Of a stretch of 64,000 bases of DNA, positions 1 through 10,459 are shown in pieces; positions within the stretch are counted from its first letter, which is position 1, and every line of letters starts with the position of its first letter. Below the pieces are notes generated by a model that saw nothing but the letters and a program-made list of their open reading frames with translations, was not told the DNA's origin and did not search any database. The stretch spans positions 61,917,295 through 61,981,294 of the forward strand of contig OU015524.1 of NCBI GenBank assembly GCA_907165065.1. Direction: 5' to 3'. The DNA is from Caprimulgus europaeus. Taxonomy: Eukaryota; Chordata; Aves; Caprimulgiformes; Caprimulgidae. Both the position numbers and the translations under genes were made by a program.

Positions 1-1880
1 CTCATACTGGAAGCAACTACTCAGTAAGTGTTCATTCTTTATTTTGTAGTTACAGTTTAATTCTATTACAGGTTTTTAAATGCCTTCTAAAAACCAGAAT
101 GTTTACATTGTGCATTGCTGTGATATCCAATCCTCACAATACATTAAAACAACTAAATAGAAAAAAATAGAGGAATATTAAAGCTGTTGCAGATGCCAAA
201 CTTCTGCCTGGAAGGCACACTGGCATGTGTGTATATGGATGTGTACCCCAGATTGACAGACTTTGTGCATTAAGCCAAACATCGGATCTGTAGAGTTTCT
301 GTGTGGAAAAAAAAAATACCTGGATGCACAAATGCCCTGATGTAGATGGGTATGCACATGATCATTTTCCTTTTTCCAACATACAAGTGCATGTGCAGCG
401 GTTTGCTTTCAATTCATTATCTATCATCAATGAGCATTTACTTGGCCTTGTTTCAAGAAGGCTATTCCATACATTGCAGTTTTAACAGAAAGAACATCCA
501 CATAGCAGCAACTCCAAATTTCACAGATAAATCATACAAAAAGATGTCATATCTAGCCAGGCAGTCAGAAACACTGTCCACTGAGATCCATTCTGTAACA
601 CACAGTTCTGCACAACAGGCTTATAATTAAGATGTAATCACATCCTAAATACAAAACGAGGAGAAATCTTCTCGCCTCATTCAGATCCATAGCAAAAGCC
701 ACACCAACTTCATGGAGAGCTGAACTGGGCTCAGAGCATGCAGTAACACAGCACTGTAAGGCTTTAATGTACTACATTATGCTTGATGCTTCCTCTGGAC
801 CCGATTCAGCCAGAATCGTGCCTATGCACTCACTTGGGGTAAAGTTTTAATTCCCCACAACTGGCCTTTAAGCTATTCTTGCCCTGCCCCAATGAAAAAT
901 AACCTGAAACTTGAGAATTTCTTTCAGCCTTACAAATTCCCCTATGTGGTTCACAGCACAGCCTCATGAACAGTTACTACAGCAGCTCTGAGGCAACAGA
1001 ATTAAGGGGACAAGCAACCAGGCAGGAAACTCTTCAAGCTAGCATTTGGCTAGAATGGTTCCATATGCATTAAGCTCAGTATTTTGCAAAACCTGCACCT
1101 TGCAAGCCATTTTATCTGGGCTAAAGAATTAATTTCACTGTGAATTAGAAAGGAATCTAGATGCAAGTGATATCTGTGGCACACTAAATAGTGCATTAGT
1201 TACAGTTAACTCAGTAACAGTAATTTCTGTGTGAAAACTACAGGTTTTCTTGCTTTAAAACAAATAATTAGCTTTCGTTCTTCTGCCTTTCTTGTCTGAA
1301 AAAAACAGTTCATACTACAAACAACTGTAGCAACAGAAGCAGAGGACAATCCTAGTACAACCAATAGATAAATAAGTGCCCCTTATAAAACGGGTCCCAC
1401 TCATTCATGTCAAAAGCTGAGGGGTTTAGGTTTTAGAATTCTAACTACATATTAAGCCTCTTCTAGTACTTCAAATATTATGACAAACCAGGTCATGTCA
1501 TGTGTGACACTACCAATGTTTAACTTGACATTTTAAACAGATGGAAGAAAGTTCTGCACCTCAGCTTCGCATTCTAGGCCCTTCTCTATCTATTACTCCA
1601 CCTTCTGAAACAAAACTACCTCATTTTCCCTGAGCTCACCATGGCTTTCAGCTATCTGATTTTGCAATTCTGTCTGTCCTGCCCTCCTCTCCTATCTAAC
1701 ACAAGTCACTGTTTTATAAATAAAAAAAGACCTGAAGTGAGGTTTATTTAATAAGCATTCAGCCAGACTCACTTCCAGAAGCTTTCTGCAGTCTTACTCA
1801 GCATTTGAGTCTTGCAGTCCAGCCATCACCACAGTGGCTATAACAGGCAAGTGAAAACTAAAATTCATCCCAGCTCTTAC
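1..1880 (-). other. PEX7 intron 9, partial
   Basis: Noncoding, AT-rich sequence between exon 9 and the left edge. I looked for the last exon on the minus strand (W-D-E codons followed by a stop soon after) and found none. No recognisable repeat. A few short open frames are of no evident meaning. Confidence 0.8.
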
Positions 1881-1980
1881 CTGACCACGGTTGTGAAGAC
1901 TTAAATCCAGTCCACATGTAAATTCAGTGTGGTGCTCGACTGTTTCCAGCAAAGGGTTAGGCTTGGAAAAGTCCCAGAAT
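1881..1980 (-). CDS. PEX7: PEX7 exon 9 (residues 266-299)
   Basis: A 100-nt exon that completes Arg 266 and reads [20 protein letters not shown], then [13 protein letters not shown]. Human has [20 protein letters not shown] and TCGLDFSL. Acceptor CTCTCTGTAG and donor GTAAGAGC. Leu 290 in TCGLD corresponds to human Leu 292, the site of the common disease nonsense change; it is intact. The exon ends in phase 0. The final exon, expected to begin like VADCSWDETIK, is not seen in the 1880 bases to the left. Confidence 0.96.
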
Positions 1981-4203
1981 CTACAGAGAGAGGGAATGGT
2001 GGGGAGAGGAGGGGGAATCAAACAAACCACAATTAAAGTAATTGAAAGGCCATTTCAAAATATAATGCAAGATATTGACAAAGCTCTTGCTGCCAGGGTA
2101 TTTAAAAAAGCAAACTCGTCCACTTAGGAAACATAAATCATATTCCTGCAAAGCCATCTGCTAATTTGCATAAATTAAACCCCACTGGGCAAAACCATCT
2201 TTGTCTCCTGCTGCAGAAACAGAGATCAAAGTTGGCACCAAAGAGCAGCCATTGGGACATTATTAAAAAAGAGCACAATGTAGGCTAGAACACTCTTGTT
2301 ATATTTCTTGATGACTGGGAAATTTTATCCCTGAAAGACATTAGAACAATTTATTATGTTTTTCAGCATTTGGTATTGCTCACTATGGGGTCTTTATTTA
2401 CTGAAAATTACACATTCAGTTTGAGATATCGGTCATACCCAATCTCAAATTTGAGACTGTTCCTGTAAAACAGAATTTAACATTATAATTTAATAATAAA
2501 TTTGTAATACAAGTATCAAGTGCATGACACAGTTAATTACACTAATTAATATTTCAAAAAGAATTTTTTCTTTCCAGCCTTGGTTGATATAAATGCTTGG
2601 AAAATATATTTCTGAAGTGCTCTACTTCTCCCAGCTACTGCCCCATCAGATGCAATGTCCATCAATGCAGTTAACAGCAAGAATTATGAAAGGTGTAAGA
2701 GAAGATGGGATGAAAGTCATGAAAAAGGATTCAGGAATAAAACTTTCAGATAATAACACAATGACAAGACACCATATGACAGCACAAAAGAAAGATTTGT
2801 TTTTCTTTTTTTGCATTGTATATACTGCTTAGAGAAGTCCATAGCCTGCAAAGCACAGCACATTTTGTGGGCTGGCAGCTGTAATCAAATTTTCTACAGC
2901 TTGAATTTTCTCACAGTAGTCAATCACATGCTTTACTCTAAAACAACCACAGAGGTGTCTCTGCCTTGCTTCTACTGGGGAAAGTGACAATACTTAATAA
3001 GAACAGTTCATTATCAGACCAACTACACCGAAAGCACTGTATGTTCAAACCAATTCAGGTAAAATAGCAAACACCGGAGCCAGCAGGGTCAGTTTGTTTA
3101 ACATGTATATGTTATTTCCTTCATAAATGGGCAGAGCAGTATCAGCACAATGGCTATGCCATAGCAACAACCCTCTTAACTTTTTCCTAGTACCTGAGAT
3201 CTAAGATAAACAACTCATTTTGCAGGAGAGGGGAGCAAAAGACCATCTCAGCATTTTCATCCTCCCACATTTGTTCATAGGAAGGTAAGGAAACAAATCT
3301 TGTTGTTTCTAAGGAATAGCAGGTAGCTTTCCTTACCATATTAGCACTCTACTAACTCTTGAAAGACAGATGTTTATGACTGAAAACTAAGAATAAAGGA
3401 GACAACTTCAGAACTATATGAACAAAACTTAAAAAATATTTTCCTATCAATTTTAAAAATAGTAGGACAATTTGGTGTTTGTTGCATGGAGTCACGTTTG
3501 CAAAAAGTCAGAAGCAATACAGAGTTTAAGAGTACTGCAACTTAGTTGAAGTTCCACAGACTGTCTGGGACCTTTGTTTTTTTGACATAAACATAATTAC
3601 TAGTGAATGTCCAAACAAATGCACAGCCTCAGGACTGAGAACCATTGATGACAAGTTGATGATGGCACTCGTAACAACTTTGCAGTCCAAAGTGAAAAAC
3701 ACTGTCTATAGCCCAGCTTTCAAAACTAGCACGGTTGACAACAATATTTTGCTGAGTGAACTTCCATCGCATTCTGAAGACTTAAAGTGCAAGGCAGATT
3801 TTCTAAGACAGTGTTTACCCTGGCAGGACAGGTGCACAGCAAAATGCAGATGCACTCACAGCACAAATAAGTGTGCTTGTTTTACTTCATTTGTAGGCGT
3901 ATTTATGTGGCTGGCAGTGTGAACTTCAACAGCAAGCCAGACAACCACATACACTTTTAGGGTCCATTACAGGTTTGTACAGCCTGTACAATCAGAGGTG
4001 TGTCACTTAGACAGAACTGCCATCTTTACCCATATTATTATAGAATGGTATAGGTTGGAAGGACCTTAAAGACTATCCAGTTCCAGCCCCCCTGCCATGA
4101 GCAGGGACACCTTCCACTAGACCAGGTTGCTCAAAGCCTCATCCAGCCTGGCCTGGAACACTTTCAGGGAGGGGGCAGCCACAGCTTCTCTGGGCAACCT
4201 GTT

Positions 4204-5353
4204 TGTGGTGGGTTGAACCTGGCTAGAGACCGGATGCCCACCAAAGCCCACTCTATCACTCCCCCTCCTCAAATGGGCAGGGGGAGAAAATTATAACGAA
4301 AAGCTCGTGGGTGGAGATAAGGACGGAGAGAGATCACTCACCAATTACTGGCACGGGCAAAACAGACTCGACTTGGGGGAAAAAATAAATTTACTTTATT
4401 ACAAATCAAAATTAGAGGAGAATGAGAAGTAAAACCAAATCTTAAAACACCTCCCCCATCCCTCCCTTCTTCCCGGGCTTAATCTCTTTCCCGATTTTCC
4501 ACCTCCTCCCCCCAGCAGCACAGGGGGACAGGGAATGGGGTTGGGGTCAGTTCATCACACGGTGTTTCTGCCGCTGCTTCCTCCTCAGGGGGAGGTCTCC
4601 TTCCCCCGCACCAGCGTGGGGTCCCTCTCACGGGAGACAGTCCTCCACCAACTTCTCCAACGTGAGTCCTTCCCATGACCAACAGTTCCTCACGAACTGC
4701 TTTGGCATGGGTCCATTCCATGGGGTGCAGTCCTTCAGGAAGGGACTGCTCCAGCGCGGGTCCCCCACGGGGTCACAAGTCCTGCCAGCAAACCTGCTCC
4801 GGCGTGGGCTCCTCTCTCCACGGGCTACAGGTCCTGACAGGAACCTGCTCCAGCGCGGGCTTCCCGCGGGGTCACAGCCTCCTTCGGCATCCACCTGCTC
4901 CGGCGTGGGGTCCTCCACGGGCTACAGGTGGTCATCTGCTCCACCATGGACCTCCAGGGGCTGCAGGGGGACAGCCCGCTTCACCCTGGTCTTCACCACA
5001 TGTTGGGGGGGAATCTCTGCTCCGGCGCCTGGAGCCCATCCTCCCCCCTCCTTCTTCACTGACCTTGGTGTCTGCGAAGTTGTTTTCTCTTACATCTTCT
5101 CACTCCTCTCTCTAGCTGCAAAGTGTGCAGCTTTTTTTTTTCTCCCTTCCTTTTTTTTTTTCTTAATTATGTTCTCACAGAGGCGTTACTGATTGGCTCG
5201 GCCTTGGCCAGCGGCGGGTCCGTTCCTGTAGCCGCTGGCATTGGCTGTGTCGGGTCGGACATGGGGGAAGCTTCTGGCAGCTTCTCTCACAGAAGCCACC
5301 CCATGTCCCCTCCCCCACTGCTACCAAAAACCTTGCCATGCAAACCCAATACA
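4204..5353 (-). mobile_element. Solo LTR (copy A) of an avian endogenous retrovirus, nested in CR1
   Basis: About 1150 bp. Read on the minus strand it starts TGTATTGGGTTTGCATGG and ends CAACCCACCACA, i.e. TG...CA ends. It is flanked by a perfect 5-bp direct repeat ctgtt at 4199-4203 and 5354-5358, which fits an ERVL-like integration. A poly(A) signal AATAAA lies on the minus strand at 4400-4395. The middle part (about 4610-4960) consists of degenerate tandem units of about 60 bp. No retroviral genes accompany it, so it is a recombined solo LTR. The family name is not known to me. Confidence 0.88.
4610..4960 (-). repeat. Roughly 60-bp degenerate tandem array inside LTR copy A
   Basis: Recurring block of the form 'ctgctccggcgtggg' followed by 'cacgggctacagg' or 'cggggtcacaa', repeated about six times with drift. 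It gives long open frames on both strands (for example 4662-5192 plus, rich in Gly, Ser, Arg and Pro) that are artefacts of the repeat and not genes. Confidence 0.75.
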
Positions 5354-5912
5354 CTGTTCCAGTATCTCACCACCCTCACAGTGAAGAATTTCTTCCTAAT
5401 ATCTAATCTGAACCTGCCCTCTTCCAGTTTAAAGCCATTTCCCCTTGTTCTGTCACTACCTGCCCTTGTAAAAAGTCCCTCCCCAGCCTTCCTGTAGCCC
5501 CTTCAGGTACCGGAAGGCTGCTATAAGATCTCCCTGGAGCCTTCTCCTCTCCAGGCTGAACAGCTCCAACTCTCTCAGCCTGTCCTCTTGGTGAGGTGCT
5601 CCAGCCCTCTCATCATTTTTGTGGCCCTCCTCTGGACCTGCTCCAATAGATCCAGGTCTTTCTTGTGTTGAGGGCTCCAGAGCTGGACACAGTGCTGCAG
5701 GTGGGGGCCTCACCAGAGTGGAGTAAAGGGTGTACAATCACCTCCCTCGACCTGCTGGCCAAGATTCTTCTGATGCAGCCCAGGATATGGTTGGCCTTCT
5801 GGGCTGCGAGCGCACATTGCCAGCTCATGTCCAGCTTTTCATCCACCAGTACCCCCAAGTCCTTCTCTGCAGGGCCACTCTCAATGCCTTCATCCCCCAG
5901 CCTGTAATGGTT

Positions 5913-6176
5913 TCAGGGATTGCCCCGACCCAGGTGCAGGACCTTGCACTTGGCCTTGTTGAACCTCTTGAGGGTCACACAGACCCACTTCTTGAGTTTG
6001 TCGACATCCCTCTGCATGGCATCCTGTCCCTCAGGTGTGTCAACCACACCACTCAGCTTGATGTCATCAGAACACTTGTTGAGGGTGCACTTGATCCCAC
6101 TGTGTATGTCACTGATGAACATATTAAATAGCACTGGTCCCAATACGGACCCCTGAGAGACACCACTGCTCACCAA
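5913..6176 (-). pseudogene. CR1 ORF2 reverse transcriptase fragment
   Basis: Minus-strand reading with [15 protein letters not shown] and then [10 protein letters not shown]. These are the conserved RT block before the catalytic site and the catalytic box itself, here SDD instead of the usual ADD. The frame is lost downstream towards the LTR. A broken remnant of the CR1 copy, not a gene of the host. Confidence 0.8.
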
Positions 6177-7137
6177 GTCGCCACAGTGTAATTCTAGACT
6201 GGAGCTTCAGTTCACTTTGACACATGCCCCATTCTTCATCAAGCCCTGGGAAAGTCAGTTGGCTAAAAATGGGTCAGTCAGTCAAATGCCTGAGAAATAC
6301 AGAAGTGGTTGTCACCAACAGATAATACAGATAATATTGTAGGTATATGTGATCTCTCTCAGTACCTCTGGTTCCTCATCTGTCCACAGAAAACCCCCTA
6401 ACTTTGCCTTTCAGACAGACAGGATACATTTTGTAGAGAAAGATTTAAATGTATTTGTATGACAACCAGAAATAATAGATAGCTTCACAACTAAAAAGGG
6501 GTTATTTAGAAAAAAGATGCACTTTCCATAAGAAAAAAATATTCAGATGCTGCCATAGTTAAATATTCAAGTAGTAATACTTTAAGGTTATAATTACAAA
6601 TATTTAACATAGAAACCTGTTTATTAAGAGATATGAAAAGCAAAAAAAAAACCCAAATATCCCTTTGTTTTCGTAGATAAAAGATATTAATCTATTCACA
6701 AGGTAGAACCATTTGAGAGTAACTCCTACAGGCAACACTTGCCTAGTTTTAACAGAAATTCCTTCTCATAATACTTATTTCAAAGAAAAATATGCAGGCA
6801 GGAAAATGCCAGTGAATTTAAAAAATACAAGAATCTGGGCATTCATTTTTATATCAAAATATTTACCATGAAATTGTAATTCTTGTTTTAATCCAAAAAG
6901 AAAACATGTAAGACAATAGATATAGTTTTTTATTTTGTTAGTTACATGAGAGGGAATGCCCAAAGCTCTGACTACCACTAGCAACTCTGCTATCAAGGAG
7001 ACTTTTTATAATGATGCCGGAGCTATCATCAACTGAGACATTTGAATTAGCAGGTTCTTCTGCTGCAGAGTTTTCAGTTTCACACTGGAAACCACGAGTG
7101 ACAGGCATTTAGATCAGCAGGAAGACACTTTCCATTT

Positions 7138-7172
7138 GGGGGGGAAAAAAAAAAAAAAAAAAGAAAAGAAAG
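7138..7172. repeat. G7-A18 low-complexity tract
   Basis: Seven G followed by 18 A and then an A-rich stretch. Simple repeat in PEX7 intron 8. Confidence 0.9.
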
Positions 7173-8519
7173 CAAATGAGAAAACACCCAACCTTTTCAC
7201 CTTGAAGACAAAAGGGATAATTAACTAAAGTGAAAAAACAGTTTCTTTTATGAACAGTATGATTCCAGAAGTTCTCAAGATTTCTTTGTGATCCAAGTTA
7301 CTGAATTTGTACGTAGTGACAGAGAGCTGGAGACAGTGGTTTACCTTAAAGCATCCTGCAGAGAGGATGTCCAATATAGTACAACTTGCAGCAAAAATCA
7401 CCTTTTTGCCTCAGAGGCAAGCTCCCGTGAATACATTTCAAGATCTGGCCTGATACCAGCTTAACAAAGTTCTAGAACTTATCAGATCTTCTCTTTAGAT
7501 TTTGGTGAGCACTGTCTGTGCCTAATGCACCAGGATATTTTTTTTTATACTGAAGAGAGTCCAAAAATATAAAACAGTGATTCCAGTAAGAGATGACACT
7601 GATGTTCTTTCAAACTGAATTTGGAAAGAGATAAGGTTTAAGAACATGCATGCAGACCTAAGTAAGTCCTGGAACTGTTATAGTACTTTGTGCATTTCCT
7701 GGCATTTTAATGATTCATCTGTGTTAAAACTGCTTTTCAATTAACCTGTATTTTTCCTGAACCCTTCCAAAAAGTAAGGAAATGGTATAGAAAAAAATTT
7801 GTCTCAAGGAGGCATTTAGTAGACAGGGGTTAAATCCAAATCATTATACCCAAGTATGTAAAAACTCAAGTTCAAATCTACACCCTCTTTTTCTTAGCCC
7901 CAGTATGAAGTTGGCATGTGAACTAGTTTTCTTTTCAGTAGCTGGACTATAGTGCACACATGCAATCATTTGCAAAGGATGAAGCTTAAGCATTGTTAAT
8001 TTTGCTTTACACCTACTATTTTTTGCTTTTAGATAGCAGTTGTGATTATGTGCCAAACTAGCTGTTCTACCTGAAACAAACAAAAACCCAGCCTTTTACA
8101 TGGCAGTCTGGTAATCTTATATAAAATTTGCATTTGTTTGGTTAAACTACAGTTAAACTCCCATAACATTTAAGATTACAGAACTTAAACAGTATGCTAT
8201 GCTGTATCCAGTTATCTGCTATATGTCAATGCTTACAGACAATTCTGAACTTCAAACAGAAATGTTAAAGAAAATAAAAGAACAATATCATAACTAAGCT
8301 GCTATTAAAGTACCACTGCTTGTATCAATGAATCTGTTTTTAAAGGACTGCCATACCATACTGTTCTATTATTTACTATCAAATGTGGCTAAAAAGTCAC
8401 AGGCCTCGAGTAGATTCAACAAGATCCAAAATTTATACCAGGTACTGGAATCTCTACTTCTCTTCTACCTTTTATATATATTTATCAAGTATCTTTGTTC
8501 TTAAACTGAAATGCATGGA

Positions 8520-8615
8520 ATGTGTGTATATAGTCATGGCCACATGTACACACGTGTGTGTGTATGCATGTGTTCACCTGACCGCACGTGTGCACAATGT
8601 GCATGTGGAGTGTAT
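8520..8615. repeat. TG/CA-rich degenerate microsatellite
   Basis: Alternating purine-pyrimidine sequence with (TG)n and CACGTG-like cores, such as acacgtgtgtgtgtatgc. Likely a decayed (CA)n repeat. Confidence 0.7.
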
Positions 8616-9927
8616 GGTGCATCCAGCCAAACTGTGAACATTTCTACATGAACTCTACTTACTGTGAGCTCTATTCCTTCCTGTAAATGACAGTACAGGA
8701 TATGTGGTAGAGGTACAACACAGTCACGATATTATATTCTTTAAAAGACATGTTCCCCAAGTGTTGCAGTACCAAGTTTCCTCCATTATACAGAGTATTC
8801 GCTTGTACTGCCTTTTCCAAAAACTTTCACCTGGCCTTCTCTGTTTGTTCACTCATACCAATCTCAGCTGGTTTGGTAATAATAGAAAACTGCTAAAAAT
8901 CTGTATTTCATGTGTTCAACCCTGCCCTCTGTCCCTAGTCACAGTAAAGTAATTGTTTGGACAGAAAAATAATGCCTAAAGTGGCATTTTGTGAAAAGGT
9001 CCCCAAGCTCTGCATTTACAGACACCCTGGTATATGAGCTAGGAGCTCTCCTCATCTTTACTGACAGTTTCCACATATGACAGTGTCAGAGCTCAGATTG
9101 CACTAGATTTCAGTACTGCATGAAGCACATTAGTGCCAAACCTGAAGGATATACAGTTGGTGTCAAAAATGGGAAGAGCATGACAACACAATCAAGTCAC
9201 TTCAATGCATCAGCGTGCTGATTATTAGTCTTATTGCTCAGACAAGGTCCCTGGAAGAAACCAATTACCACTTTTTATTTTAGACCTAGAAGCCTTTTGA
9301 GAAATGATATGCTGCAAACCAGCTGGCACTGCATCAGTAAAGGATGTTAAGTAAGATTCCATAAATAACCTTCCACAGACCACTGTGCAGTATTCTATGA
9401 TAAGTTCATTTTAAACATAAATAAAATTAAGTACTTTATGTAAGACAGAATGCTGGTACAGCAGTCTAGAGAGTTATACGCATATGGACATCACAGTACT
9501 TACACTGTCAGGCTCCTGGCACTGACCACGAGACAGTGGATATCACTGGCAAGGCACTGCCCCTTACTACAGTAAGCAAAAGAATAACAATTATCATGAA
9601 CTTAGGAAAGCTCCTCAAGCATTTCAGTCCCTTACTGAAATAACGACATGCCTATGCGGGACAGGAGTATCACAGAAGCTCATCATCCAGTTCTAATCCA
9701 CAAGAAAAAGCACAACTTTTGAAAGGAACAAGCTCATGCAGGAACTGAAATTTTAAGGGAGTGACTGGACCACTAAACTTGGATTTACCGTTATCACCGC
9801 CTTGCCTTCCTAGTCTCTCTTTCCTGAGGAGCTTCTACCCATTGCAGCACATCAGTCTTGTGAGCAGTCCCACCACCTCTCTATAATGCCCAAGAGGCCA
9901 CAGCTCTGCTGCCGCACATGAAATAGT

Positions 9928-10419
9928 GTGGCCAGCAGGAGTAGGGAAGTGATTGTCCCCCTGTACCCAGCACTGGTGAGGCTGCACCTTGAGTACTGTG
10001 TTCAGTTTTGGGCTCCTCAATACAAGAAGGACATGGAGCTGCTGGAGTATGTCCAGAGAAGGGCAACAAAGCTGGTGAAGGGTCTGGAGGACAAGTCTTA
10101 TGAGGAGCGGCTGAGGGAACTGGGGTTGTTTAGCCTGGAGAAGAGGAGGCTGAGGGGAGACCTTACCGCTCTCTACAACTACCTGAAAGGAGGTTGCAGT
10201 GAGGTGGGTGTTGGTCTTTTCTCCCAAATAACAAGTGATAGGACAAGAGGGAATGGCCTTAAGTTGCACCAAGGGAGGTTCAGGTTGGATATTAGGAAAA
10301 AATTATTCACTGAAAGGGTTGTCAAGCACTGGAACAGGCTGCCCAGGGAAGTGGTGGAGTCACCATCCCTGGAGGTATTTAAAGGACGTGTAGATGTGGT
10401 ATTTGGGGACATGCTTTAG
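9928..10419 (+). pseudogene. CR1 ORF2 C-terminal fragment (open, truncated)
   Basis: An uninterrupted 163-codon frame matching the C-terminal end of CR1 ORF2: [20 protein letters not shown] early, [18 protein letters not shown] in the middle, [20 protein letters not shown] near the end. It lacks the reverse transcriptase core and the endonuclease because the copy is 5' truncated. Openness suggests a fairly young insertion. No host function is implied. Confidence 0.85.
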
Positions 10420-10459
10420 TGGTGAACTCGGCAATGCTAGGTTTACGGTTGGACTAAAT

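Larger units (their letters stand above)
4040..6175 (-). mobile_element. CR1 LINE copy, minus orientation, interrupted by a solo LTR
   Basis: The 3' end of the CR1 lies at about 4040 (plus strand tagaatggtataggttgg) and the sequence runs into ORF2 towards 6175. The copy is continuous in two parts, 4040-4203 and 5354-6175: 'gggcaacctgtt' before the LTR joins 'ccagtatctcacc' after it, as in intact CR1 copies. The 5' part of the element is missing, as usual for CR1 (5' truncation at insertion). The upper boundary is approximate, where CR1 similarity fades after 'gacaccactgctcacc'. Confidence 0.9.

Noticed and set aside
4662-5192. 176-codon open frame (plus) and overlapping frames on both strands
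   Set aside because: They lie inside solo LTR copy A, across its tandem array; composition and repetition explain them.
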